Source of the DNA: Piscirickettsiaceae bacterium
Lineage (GTDB): Bacteria; Pseudomonadota; Gammaproteobacteria; Thiomicrospirales; Thiomicrospiraceae
NCBI GenBank assembly: GCA_027019045.1
Contig: JALUXI010000196.1
Coordinates: forward strand, 1-10,671
DNA length: 10,671 nucleotides
Direction of reading: 5' to 3'
How positions within the stretch are numbered: the first letter of the stretch is position 1; each line of letters begins with the position of its first letter. The notes below the pieces were generated by a model. The model was not told where the DNA came from and did no database searches. It worked only from the letters and a program-made list of their open reading frames with translations. A program made the position numbers and the translations under genes. Shown here piece by piece: positions 1 through 7,292 of the stretch.

Positions 1-890
1 AGAAAGAAAGGCCCTCGATAGTCGCTAGGCAGGAGCAGGGCGGCTTTAAGGTCGGCATGCGGAAGCGAGCGACCATCAGCTAGGCGGAGTCCCATTTTTT
101 GCCATTCGCTGAGCGGGCGAAGCGTTTTACCATCGACAAGGCTTAGATCGAATCTTTTGGGTAGTTTGACCTCTCGTCCCCAGTTTTCTTCTGGATGCCA
201 GCCAAGGGCTTTGAGAAAGTGTCCCATGGAGTGAAAAATGTCGGCTTGGCTGTGCCAGAGATCGATTTGGTCATCTCCGTCGCCATCGACGGCGTATCTT
301 AAGACATTCGTGGGCATAAATTGACACTGCCCCATCGCCCCTGCCCATGAGCCTTTCATCTCTTTAAAGGAGACATCACCTCGGTCGAGAATTTTTAGGG
401 CGGCGATCAGCTCTTTTTGGAAAAATTTGGAGCGACGGCGGTCGTAGCTGAGGGTGGCGAGGGCTTCAATGGTGTTGAGGTTGCCCGTGTAGCCGCCATA
501 GTTGGTTTCCAGTCCCCAGAAAGCGACGAGAAATCGTCCAGGGACACCATATTTTTGAGTGACTTGATCTAAAAGTGGGCGATATTTTTGATAGAGTTGC
601 TGCCCTTTTTGAACTCGCCAAGGGGTGACAGCTCGGTTGAAGTAGCCCCAGAAAGTTTGGGTGAATTCGGGTTGGCGACGATCGAGTTCGATAATTTTTT
701 GATTAAGGTGGATTTGGCTAAAGGTTTGGTTGAGCGTTTCTTCAGAAATACCTGCCGTAAGGGCTTTGGGTTTAAAGTGTTGCAGCCATTGCTGAAACCC
801 CTGTTCAGTGGGTTGGGGTTGGGTGTCGGCTGCTTGTGCAGTGGTGAGGCAAAAGAGCAGGCTGAAGAGGGTAAAAATTCGGTAAATCAT
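1..890 (-). CDS. MltB-family lytic murein transglycosylase, periplasmic (3' end beyond window)
   Basis: Cleaves the glycan backbone of peptidoglycan to leave 1,6-anhydromuramyl ends; works in the periplasm. The start ATG is at 890; an in-frame TAA four codons upstream excludes a longer form. Residues 1-20 form a signal peptide ending in AQA. The single Cys (14) has no lipobox in front of it, so the protein should be soluble, unlike lipid-anchored E. coli MltB. The SLT_2/MltB catalytic domain spans about residues 30-296 (the edge). The catalytic acid is probably Glu128 in the motif FWGLETNYGG, and the family motifs AMGQCQFMP and DGDGDD follow. About 296 codons are visible; relatives of this subgroup are near 400 residues and often end in a peptidoglycan-binding domain, which would lie outside. 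No good Shine-Dalgarno is visible. It diverges from rlmKL across a spacer that contains a palindromic repeat. Family assignment is firm; the exact paralogue name is not. Confidence 0.9.
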   Translation of the reverse strand, partial: MIYRIFTLFSLLFCLTTAQAADTQPQPTEQGFQQWLQHFKPKALTAGISEETLNQTFSQIHLNQKIIELDRRQPEFTQTFWGYFNRAVTPWRVQKGQQLYQKYRPLLDQVTQKYGVPGRFLVAFWGLETNYGGYTGNLNTIEALATLSYDRRRSKFFQKELIAALKILDRGDVSFKEMKGSWAGAMGQCQFMPTNVLRYAVDGDGDDQIDLWHSQADIFHSMGHFLKALGWHPEENWGREVKLPKRFDLSLVDGKTLRPLSEWQKMGLRLADGRSLPHADLKAALLLPSDYRGPFF

Positions 891-968
891 GCTGTTATTT
901 TACTGAATTTTCAGGGAGATAGTTGGCTAATTCTTTAAGTTCAAGCAGTTAAAAAAGGTAAAATAACG

Positions 969-1090
969 GTAACGTCTCAGCTCACCCCTGAACCCCGCCA
1001 CTTCTGTGTTGGAAAATGGTCATTTACGACTTGTAAACTCACATTTTCCGCCTTGAATTGATGGATTTCAGGGGCAATCTGAGCCGTTAC
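969..1090 (+). repeat. MITE-like palindromic repeat, copy 1 (122 bp)
   Basis: The element begins GTAAC and ends GTTAC. Its outer 24 bases match the reverse complement of the other end at about 20 of 24 positions, sharing CTCAG and CCCCTGAA blocks, so transcripts across it could form a long imperfect hairpin. A second copy in opposite orientation lies at 6187-6300. By eye the two differ at about 12 of some 105 aligned positions, plus an 8-bp length difference near the centre. There is no ORF inside. No clear target-site duplication is visible. It sits in the divergent spacer between the transglycosylase gene and rlmKL and leaves only 38 bp before the rlmKL start, so it probably lies in or next to the promoter of one or both genes. 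Whether it is a MITE, a REP-type element or another class cannot be decided from two copies. Confidence 0.8.
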
Positions 1091-1128
1091 AAATAGTCTT
1101 TTTAATCATCTTATAAATCGAGAAGTCC

Positions 1129-3345
1129 GTGTTTGAATGTTTTGCCACCGCCCCGAGCGGAATCAGTGAGTTGTTAAAAGAAGAGTTGACCCAGTTGGGT
1201 GCCGAAAATGTTAAAGCACAGCCTCGTGGGGTGACCTTTGAAGGGGATTTGGAGTTGCTTTATCGAGCGTGCCTTTGGTCTCGGCTGGCGAATCGGTTTT
1301 ATTTGACCTTGGTGGATGCGGAGCTGAAGGATCAGGATAGCTTGCCCAAATTGGTGAAATCCATTAACTGGCAGCAACACCTTTCCGCTGACGGTTCTTT
1401 TGCGGTGAGCTTCTCAGGTAAAGGCTTGGGTATTGATCATACTCATTATGGGGCTTTGCTGATTAAAGATGGCGTGGTGGATTATTTTAATGACTATTTT
1501 GGCGAGCGCCCTTCAATCGATACCACTCATCCTGATATTCGTATTCATGGACATCTGAATCGCAATCACTTTACGCTTAGCTTGGATATGACGGGGTATA
1601 GCTTGCATCAGCGAGGCTATCGTGAGGGGCATCAGGTCGATGCGCCGTTGAAGGAGAATGTGGCGGCGGCGATTTTGATGCGTGCGCAGTGGCCTGAAAT
1701 CGCTGCAGAGGGTGGCACCCTTTATGATCCAATGTGTGGTTCGGCGACCTTTTTGATTGAGGGTGCCTTTATGGCTTCAGACCGTGCGCCTGCTTTGGCG
1801 AAAGTCAATGAGATGGCGTTTTTGCATTGGAAGGGGCATGATGCGGCTCTGTGGGAAGGGCTGGTGGAAGAGGCTGAAATTCGCCATGAGAAGATGAAAG
1901 GGGAATTGCCTGCGATTTATGGTTCGGATATTTCTCACCGCTCTTTGGAGGTGGCGTATGACGCTTTGGCGGCGGCTGAGTTGGACGAGGTGGTGGAGAT
2001 CAAGCAGATGTCGGTCGCGCAGGGTCGTCGATGGGGAGATTGGACGCCTGGTTTAGTGGTGACGAATCCGCCCTATGGTGAACGGCTGAGTGATGAGACG
2101 CAGGTGAAGCAGATCTATTTGCAGCTGGGGGAATTCTTACGCAATGAGTTCCAAGGTTGGCAGGCTGCGGTGTTGACTTGTCATCCTGAACTGGGGATGT
2201 ATCTTGGGATTAAAGCAAAACGCAGCCATTCTTTTAATAATGGGGCGATGGAATGTAAGTTGTTGCGGTTTGAGGTGGCAGAGAAGTGGTTCCGCCAGCC
2301 CGCTTTAAAAGGCGGTTGGCAGTTACCTATGCAGGTGGTGGAGACCTTTCCTGATTTGGTCGAGTCGGAAGGGGCGATCATGGTCGCCAACCGTATCAAA
2401 AAGAATTTGAAGCGTTTGAAGTCTTGGGTGAAGCAACAGCAGATTCATGCTTATCGAGTGTATGATGCGGATCTGCCTGAGTATGCATTGGCGATTGATT
2501 TTTATCAAACCTTGGAGCAGGGTAACTGGTTGGTCATCAATGAGTATGCGGCACCGAAGACGGTGAATCCTGCGAAGGCCAAAAAACGCTTGTATGAAGC
2601 CTTGGCAGGATTGGATCGGGTGTTTGTCGGTGATGATGAGGTACCTAGAACACAAAGAGTGTATAAGGTGCGTGAGCGACAAAAAGGCAGCGCACAGTAT
2701 GAGAAGCAGGCGGAAGAGCAGCAGTTTTATACCATTATTGAAAATGGTACCAAGATTCGAGTGAATTTTACCGATTACCTAGATACGGGGATTTTTTTGG
2801 ATCACCGTTCAGTCAGGCAGTTTGTAGCGGATTTGGCTAAAGGTAAGTCGTTATTAAACCTATTCTGTTACACCGCCACCGCAACGGTAGAGGCAGTCGT
2901 TCAGGGATGTAAAAAAAGTTTGAGTTTGGATTTGTCAAAAACCTATCTCTATTGGGCGCAGCATAATTTTTGGGCGAATAAAATCTCTGAAGCACAGCAC
3001 CGCTTGCAACAAGAAGATGTGCTGAAGTGGCTGACAACGGAATCGGTGGCCCCCAGTGAGCAGTTTGATGTGATTTTCTTAGATCCCCCGAGCTTTTCTA
3101 CTTCCAAGCGGATGGATGATGTGCTGGATGTACAGCGAGATCATGTGCGGTTGATTGAGCAGGCCGCTGCTCTGTTAAAGCCTGCGGGGACTTTAATTTT
3201 TTCCACTAATCTGCGGAAGTTTAAGTTAGACCAAGCGGCATTGTCGGAACGGTTTCAACTGGAAGATTTAACCCGAAAAACTTTGCCAAAAGATTTTCAG
3301 CGCAACCCGAAAATTCATCAGGTTTGGCAGATTAAAGCGAAATAG
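1129..3345 (+). CDS. rlmL: Bifunctional 23S rRNA (guanine-N2/N7)-methyltransferase RlmKL
   Basis: In E. coli the N-terminal half makes m2G2445 and the C-terminal half m7G2069 in 23S rRNA, using S-adenosylmethionine, during large-subunit assembly. Here 738 residues (E. coli about 702) start at a GTG; an in-frame TAA five codons upstream rules out extension. The order is a THUMP-type RNA-binding region (about residues 45-155), then the RlmL domain with the SAM motif DPMCGSATF from residue 200 and catalytic NPPYGERL at 313-320. The RlmK domain follows, with FLDHR, the SAM motif LNLFCYT near 577 and LDPPSFS (Asp652). Both SAM motifs have Ala where E. coli has Gly (GSATF, TATATV), probably neutral. 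It leads a unit with the cyclase gene (10-bp gap) and hemN. The Shine-Dalgarno is weak. A TATAAA box at 1112-1117 is the only promoter-like sequence in the short leader, without a convincing -35. Confidence 0.96.
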   Translation: MFECFATAPSGISELLKEELTQLGAENVKAQPRGVTFEGDLELLYRACLWSRLANRFYLTLVDAELKDQDSLPKLVKSINWQQHLSADGSFAVSFSGKGLGIDHTHYGALLIKDGVVDYFNDYFGERPSIDTTHPDIRIHGHLNRNHFTLSLDMTGYSLHQRGYREGHQVDAPLKENVAAAILMRAQWPEIAAEGGTLYDPMCGSATFLIEGAFMASDRAPALAKVNEMAFLHWKGHDAALWEGLVEEAEIRHEKMKGELPAIYGSDISHRSLEVAYDALAAAELDEVVEIKQMSVAQGRRWGDWTPGLVVTNPPYGERLSDETQVKQIYLQLGEFLRNEFQGWQAAVLTCHPELGMYLGIKAKRSHSFNNGAMECKLLRFEVAEKWFRQPALKGGWQLPMQVVETFPDLVESEGAIMVANRIKKNLKRLKSWVKQQQIHAYRVYDADLPEYALAIDFYQTLEQGNWLVINEYAAPKTVNPAKAKKRLYEALAGLDRVFVGDDEVPRTQRVYKVRERQKGSAQYEKQAEEQQFYTIIENGTKIRVNFTDYLDTGIFLDHRSVRQFVADLAKGKSLLNLFCYTATATVEAVVQGCKKSLSLDLSKTYLYWAQHNFWANKISEAQHRLQQEDVLKWLTTESVAPSEQFDVIFLDPPSFSTSKRMDDVLDVQRDHVRLIEQAAALLKPAGTLIFSTNLRKFKLDQAALSERFQLEDLTRKTLPKDFQRNPKIHQVWQIKAK

Positions 3346-3355
3346 GGATGTTTGT

Positions 3356-4732
3356 ATGCTAAATATCAATCGGTTTCAGAGTATGGTGGGGATTTCTGAA
3401 GATGAGCAAGCATTGATGCTTGAATATGGTCAGAAAACCATGGAGTTTAAAGATGATTTTATTGAAGATCTGAAGGGTTGGCTAAGGGATCATCAAATTG
3501 ATTGTCAGTTAGATAATTTAGATGAAGCTTTGACGGCTTTATTTATGGTGACTATCAACCATATGCAATTTGAGGATTTTTATGGGCAGGTTTATCCACT
3601 GGCGGTGAAATGGTATCAAAGTGGGATGACGCAGACAGAGGTGGTTCTGTTATTAAGTCGAATCCGACAGTTTTTAATTGCCAAAAGTGAAGAGATGGGG
3701 GTGATTGAGTTGGCACATGGCTATTGTCATGTGGTGGATTTAGTGACCTCTATTTTTAATACGGTGTATCTCTTGATGGAAGAGGTAAGGCGGATCAAAA
3801 GTGTTGTTCAAGGCGAGTTAAAACGATTTGAACGGAGTTTTCATCTATTGGGGTTGAAGTTGCCTAAGTCACAGGTCAAGCCTTATGTTGATCATCAAAT
3901 GTGGAAAATTTCAGTTCTCAAATTGGCAATGGGCACCAAAACGCCTGAGCAGTTAAACTTTTCAAAGGATGCTCAGCAGTGTTCTTTGGGTCAATGGTTG
4001 AATGCAGGAGGGCTGGAAAAGGTACCTGCCAACCAAAGAGAATACTTTTTAGAAGCACATCAGCGAGTGCATGAGTTAGGGAGTCGGGCATTAGATGATG
4101 CTGCTAGTCATCATCCAGAACATATTTTAAATTATTTCACACAGTTGGAATTGGCTTCCGATGAGTTATCATTGGTGTTGTTGAATTTAATTGAAGATGA
4201 ATTTATCCATTTGGCCACTTCGGATCACCTCACAGGTTTGCCTAATCGTCGTTCGTTTGATATGGAGTTTCATCGCCAATTAGCATTTGCTCAGCGGCAT
4301 CAAATGTGGGTAGGTTTGGTGATTGTTGATATTGACCACTTTAAGCAGATTAACGATACCTATGGCCATTTGATTGGCGATAAGGTGTTGAAGCGATTGG
4401 CACAAGTGATGAGTGAAGCGGCGAGAACGGAAGAGCTACCCTTCCGATGGGGAGGTGAAGAGTTTGCTCTGCTCACCATGGATTATCAGCCAGGAGGCGC
4501 TGAGGCTTTGGCAGAACGGATTCGTCAAAGTGTAGAAGAGACGATTTTCTGTGAGGATGAGAAAACACCTTTGCATGTGACAATTAGTGCAGGCTCCCTC
4601 TGCTTTAAACTGCCTTTGAAGATACCCACGCATGAGATTTTTGCGAAGGTGGATAAGTTGCTTTATCAGGCGAAGGAGGCAGGCAGAAATCGAGTCATCC
4701 ATCAAACAATTTATCAAGATCAGGAGATTTAA
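3356..4732 (+). CDS. Diguanylate cyclase: helical N-domain + zinc-binding CZB + GGDEF (DgcZ-like C-terminal part)
   Basis: Predicted to make cyclic di-GMP from two GTP in the cytoplasm; no membrane segment or signal peptide is visible. Three parts appear in its 458 residues. Residues 1-150 are helical and resemble a sensor-globin fold (Y80, G90, a helical segment around HGYCHVVDL), but no His sits where the proximal haem ligand would be expected; this is inference. Residues about 172-250 are a CZB domain: H180-x-x-W183, C209 in CSLGQW, H235 and H239. This matches the 3-His/1-Cys zinc site of E. coli DgcZ, where zinc inhibits the enzyme. Residues about 284-452 are GGDEF, with active-site GGEEF at 366-370. 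The inhibitory I-site RxxD is RTEE (357-360). No EAL domain is present. An AGGGA Shine-Dalgarno lies 7 bases before the ATG. The stop codon directly abuts the hemN start, suggesting translational coupling. Confidence 0.93.
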   Translation: MLNINRFQSMVGISEDEQALMLEYGQKTMEFKDDFIEDLKGWLRDHQIDCQLDNLDEALTALFMVTINHMQFEDFYGQVYPLAVKWYQSGMTQTEVVLLLSRIRQFLIAKSEEMGVIELAHGYCHVVDLVTSIFNTVYLLMEEVRRIKSVVQGELKRFERSFHLLGLKLPKSQVKPYVDHQMWKISVLKLAMGTKTPEQLNFSKDAQQCSLGQWLNAGGLEKVPANQREYFLEAHQRVHELGSRALDDAASHHPEHILNYFTQLELASDELSLVLLNLIEDEFIHLATSDHLTGLPNRRSFDMEFHRQLAFAQRHQMWVGLVIVDIDHFKQINDTYGHLIGDKVLKRLAQVMSEAARTEELPFRWGGEEFALLTMDYQPGGAEALAERIRQSVEETIFCEDEKTPLHVTISAGSLCFKLPLKIPTHEIFAKVDKLLYQAKEAGRNRVIHQTIYQDQEI

Positions 4733-6115
4733 GTGGAACAGTCCATTGAATTTGATGAGGATTTAATTAAACGGTATAACCAGACAGGTCCTCGTTATAC
4801 TTCCTATCCCACTGCGGTACAGTTTGAAGAGCAGTTTGGGATTGAAGATTATCAGCAGGCGGCGGCACGGAGTAACGAAAGTGACCGCAATCTTTCGCTC
4901 TATTTTCATATTCCATTTTGTGACACCATCTGCTTTTTTTGTGCCTGTAATAAGGTGTGGACAAGAGATCGTTCAAAAACGACTCCCTATTTAGAGAGGT
5001 TGTTTAAAGAGATTGAGATGCAGTCTGCATTGTATGATTCAAATAGGAAAGTGGATCAATTGCATTGGGGGGGTGGCACGCCGACCTTTATCAATATGGA
5101 TGAGATGCGGCAGCTGATGGAAAAAACGCGCCAGCATTTTAATCTGCATGACGATGATTCGGGTGAGTATTCTATTGAGATTGATCCAAGAGAGGCCACT
5201 AGAGAGTCTGTGCTACTTTTAAGAGAACTCGGTTTTAATCGCATGAGCTTAGGGGTGCAGGATTTTAATCCGAAGGTACAGCAAGCAGTGAATCGGATTC
5301 AGACGGAAGAAGAAACTTTTACCGTATTAGAAGCTGCTCGAGAAGCAGGTTTTATGTCAGTCAATGTGGATTTGATTTATGGCTTACCTTTTCAAACAGA
5401 GCAGAGTTTTTTAAAGACACTGGATCGTGTGCTACAAGCTAAACCCGATCGTTTCTCGGTGTTTAATTATGCGCATATGCCAAGTATGTTCCCCGCTCAA
5501 AAACGGATGAATGAGGCGGATATGCCTAGTCCTGATGAGAAATTAAGGATTCTGCACAGCACAACCGAACGCTTATTGGAAGCAGGCTATGTCTATATCG
5601 GTATGGATCATTTTGCCAAGCCTGATGATGAATTAGCGGTGGCGCAGCGACAAGGGTCGCTATATCGAAATTTTCAAGGGTATGCGACTCATGCTGAGTG
5701 TGATTTGGTAGGCATGGGCGCGACTGCTATTTCATTGGTTGACAATACCTATGCCCAGAATTACAAAAGCTTGGAAGACTATTATGCAGCCATTGATGCA
5801 GGGCATTTAGCAACTTGGCGTGGTGTCTGGCTGACAGAAGATGATGAATTGCGCAGAGATGTCATTACGCAGTTGATTTGTCACTTTGCATTGGATTTTG
5901 TAGAGATGGAAATGAAGTGGGGGATTGTCTTTAAAGAATATTTTGCTGAAGCGTTAGAGAAGTTAACACCCATGGTTGAGGATGGGCTAGTTATTTTGCA
6001 AGATGATCGTCTTCAGGTGACGCCAAAAGGGCGGTTGCTGATTCGAAATATCTGTATGCCGTTTGATGCTTATTTAAAGCCAGGTGTGGAAAACCGTTTT
6101 TCAAAGGTAATCTAA
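4733..6115 (+). CDS. hemN: Oxygen-independent coproporphyrinogen III dehydrogenase HemN
   Basis: Radical SAM enzyme that decarboxylates two propionates of coproporphyrinogen III to vinyl groups, giving protoporphyrinogen IX without O2; cytoplasmic haem pathway. The 460 residues match E. coli HemN nearly end to end. Visible landmarks are GPRYTSYPTA at the N-terminus, the cluster motif C63-x3-C67-x2-C70 followed by C72, HWGGGTPT, NVDLIYGLP, GMDHFAKPDDELAVAQ and the C-terminal KGRLLIRNICM. These distinguish true HemN from HemW, which lacks the N-terminal block. The start is a GTG placed immediately after the cyclase stop TAA, with AGGAG about 6 bases upstream, so expression is probably coupled to the cyclase gene. 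It is the last gene of the unit. A palindromic repeat and a terminator hairpin follow it before the convergent sox genes. Haem supply is relevant to the c-type cytochromes SoxX and SoxA, but a regulatory link is not shown. Confidence 0.97.
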   Translation: MEQSIEFDEDLIKRYNQTGPRYTSYPTAVQFEEQFGIEDYQQAAARSNESDRNLSLYFHIPFCDTICFFCACNKVWTRDRSKTTPYLERLFKEIEMQSALYDSNRKVDQLHWGGGTPTFINMDEMRQLMEKTRQHFNLHDDDSGEYSIEIDPREATRESVLLLRELGFNRMSLGVQDFNPKVQQAVNRIQTEEETFTVLEAAREAGFMSVNVDLIYGLPFQTEQSFLKTLDRVLQAKPDRFSVFNYAHMPSMFPAQKRMNEADMPSPDEKLRILHSTTERLLEAGYVYIGMDHFAKPDDELAVAQRQGSLYRNFQGYATHAECDLVGMGATAISLVDNTYAQNYKSLEDYYAAIDAGHLATWRGVWLTEDDELRRDVITQLICHFALDFVEMEMKWGIVFKEYFAEALEKLTPMVEDGLVILQDDRLQVTPKGRLLIRNICMPFDAYLKPGVENRFSKVI

Positions 6116-6186
6116 TGGGTATGGCATAGCTTAGTAATGTGCTATTTATTGATAGGTTGAGAAAATATAACTCCTCAGTTGACATC

Positions 6187-6300
6187 GTAACTGTTCAGAT
6201 TGCTCCTGAAATTCGTCAATTCAAGGCGGAATGTTCGTTCCGTAAATGACCATTTTCCAACGCAGAAGTGGCGGATTTCAGGGGCGAGCTGCGGAGTTAC
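6187..6300 (-). repeat. MITE-like palindromic repeat, copy 2 (114 bp, inverted relative to copy 1)
   Basis: Reverse complement of the element at 969-1090: same GTAAC/GTTAC ends and the same internal blocks such as GCCACTTCTG, GGAAAATGGTCATTTACG and CCGCCTTGAATTGA. It is 8 bp shorter in the central part. Its own ends pair at about 18 of 24 outer positions. It lies in the convergent spacer between hemN and soxA, 71 bp after the hemN stop and 12 bp before the terminator hairpin. Transcripts from either side could fold here, so it may help protect or process the 3' end of the hemN mRNA. The preceding 71 bp (6116-6186) shows nothing I can assign. Confidence 0.8.
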
Positions 6301-6311
6301 AAGATGGCAAT

Positions 6312-6340
6312 AAAAAACCCAGCATTTGCTGGGTTTAGTT
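6312..6340. terminator. Intrinsic terminator, probably bidirectional (soxA and hemN ends)
   Basis: AAACCCAGCA at 6315-6324 pairs perfectly with TGCTGGGTTT at 6327-6336. Read on the minus strand the stem is followed by TTTTTTATTG, a good U-tract, 27 bp or more past the soxA stop. On the plus strand the tail is TTTAGTTTTATG, weaker but usable for hemN. Its position between convergent genes fits a shared terminator. Confidence 0.85.
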
Positions 6341-6366
6341 TTATGTGTCATGCTAATAAGAAAGCA

Positions 6367-7197
6367 TTATTCACGATAGGCTGGTCCATCAATAGGTAAG
6401 CCGTTTGAGATATAAGCTTCAAAGAACTCAAGATTACGATACTCTGGACTCTGTGCTTTGAATGGCTTCAAACGCATATTCTTTTGACAGCCTGTAAAGC
6501 GACGGTGTAAAGTCCCCAACGCTTGCCATTTAGCACGGAATACTGGGAAACCGGTAGTGTGTCCTAGGTTAGGAGACAAAATGTTGGCACGCGCACGACG
6601 ACCCGCATTGTAAGTGTGACATTTTGCACAAGACAAGTTAAGTTGTCCCATTGGTGTCATGTACATCTTACGACCTGCTTCATAGGCTTTTCTGGCGCCT
6701 TCGCTGTTGATTTTGACATTGATCTTTTGTCCACGCGCATTATAGGCATAGTAGGCACTTAGTTGAGCAATTGGCCCTTTCTTCCATTTGAATGGTTTAA
6801 GACCTGCTGCAGTACGACACTCGTTGATCGCACTTTCTAATGTTTGGACACGGTGCTTTGATTCTTCATAGTAAGGGTATTTCACACGTACTTTTGAAAC
6901 ATCAGAACCAAAACATTTGTCATAGACGGCTTTATCTTTTTCATAAAGCGCTTCACCTGCATCAATGGCATCAAGGTAGGGAGGGAACTCCTCCACTGAC
7001 TCGTATTGCGCCATCTTATCAGCTGAATAGTTATAAGCACCCATATGATAGTCTTCAAACTTAATATTGGGATTTTTTTTCATAAAGAAATTAACCAACT
7101 CTTGTCGGTCTTTTTCGGGATCAACGGCAGCATAGGTTGCAGTGGCTGCTGTTGCTGTTACGCCAAGTGATAGGGCGATAAGCAGTGCTTTTTTCAT
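6367..7197 (-). CDS. soxA: SoxA, c-type cytochrome subunit of SoxXA (mono-haem form)
   Basis: With SoxX forms the periplasmic SoxXA cytochrome, which oxidatively attaches thiosulfate to the SoxY cysteine (L-cysteine S-thiosulfotransferase). The 276 residues start with a Sec signal peptide ending near ATYA (residue 23). One haem site is present: CAKCH at 190-194. Cys237 in RRFTGCQKNMR is the conserved axial ligand that becomes a persulfide in known SoxA. The family's first haem site is absent: that region holds only Cys95 and Cys127, which probably form a disulfide as in other mono-haem SoxA proteins. This is a recognised variant, not a defect. A strong GGAGG lies 7 bases before the ATG. It is the last gene of soxXYZA; the 95-bp gap from soxZ is the largest in the cluster and contains a stable hairpin. 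A terminator follows. Confidence 0.97.
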   Translation of the reverse strand: MKKALLIALSLGVTATAATATYAAVDPEKDRQELVNFFMKKNPNIKFEDYHMGAYNYSADKMAQYESVEEFPPYLDAIDAGEALYEKDKAVYDKCFGSDVSKVRVKYPYYEESKHRVQTLESAINECRTAAGLKPFKWKKGPIAQLSAYYAYNARGQKINVKINSEGARKAYEAGRKMYMTPMGQLNLSCAKCHTYNAGRRARANILSPNLGHTTGFPVFRAKWQALGTLHRRFTGCQKNMRLKPFKAQSPEYRNLEFFEAYISNGLPIDGPAYRE

Positions 7198-7230
7198 TTT
7201 AATTCCTCCATCTGAGAGCTGTCAGATTTT

Positions 7231-7261
7231 ATTATTTTTGTAGAGGTGAACAGCCTGCCAA
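7231..7261 (-). promoter_or_regulatory. Possible internal promoter for soxA
   Basis: On the minus strand TTGGCA (7261-7256, 5 of 6 to the sigma-70 -35 consensus) is followed after 19 bases by AATAAT (7236-7231, 5 of 6 to the -10 consensus). The spacer is longer than optimal, and the -35 lies inside the hairpin arm. The predicted transcript would start about 25-30 bases before the soxA ATG. An imperfect 16-bp palindrome (7211-7226, TCTGA/TCAGA arms) lies just before the Shine-Dalgarno. Confidence 0.25.
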
Positions 7262-7278
7262 GTTTGATTTGGCAGGCT
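7252..7278. other. Stable hairpin in the soxZ-soxA gap
   Basis: AGCCTGCCAA at 7252-7261 pairs perfectly with TTGGCAGGCT at 7269-7278 around a 7-base loop. In the direction of sox transcription the stem is followed by GTTCACCTCT, with no U-tract, so it does not look like a terminator for soxZ. The U-rich side (TTTT) is on the plus strand, where no gene ends. In the sox mRNA it may protect the 3' end of soxXYZ or mark a processing site, giving different amounts of SoxYZ and SoxA; that role is inference. Confidence 0.7.
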
Positions 7279-7292
7279 TTTAGATATTTAGC

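Noticed and set aside
588..938. Plus-strand ORF of 116 codons
   Set aside because: It is antisense to the transglycosylase gene, whose catalytic motifs are clear on the minus strand; the translated product has no recognisable features.
2323..2682. Minus-strand ORF of 119 codons inside rlmKL
   Set aside because: Shadow frame of a well-conserved gene; no ribosome site or recognisable domain.
6187..6300. Repeat pair as a CRISPR, attC or phage attachment site
   Set aside because: There are only two distant, inverted copies; no spacer array, integrase or integron-type core site accompanies them.
6312..6340. Terminator hairpin as part of the mobile repeat
   Set aside because: The copy at 969-1090 has no such hairpin next to it, so the terminator belongs to the convergent genes and not to the repeat.
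7252..7281. Hairpin read as a plus-strand terminator
   Set aside because: It has TTTT on the plus strand, but no plus-strand gene lies between 6340 and it, so there is nothing to terminate.
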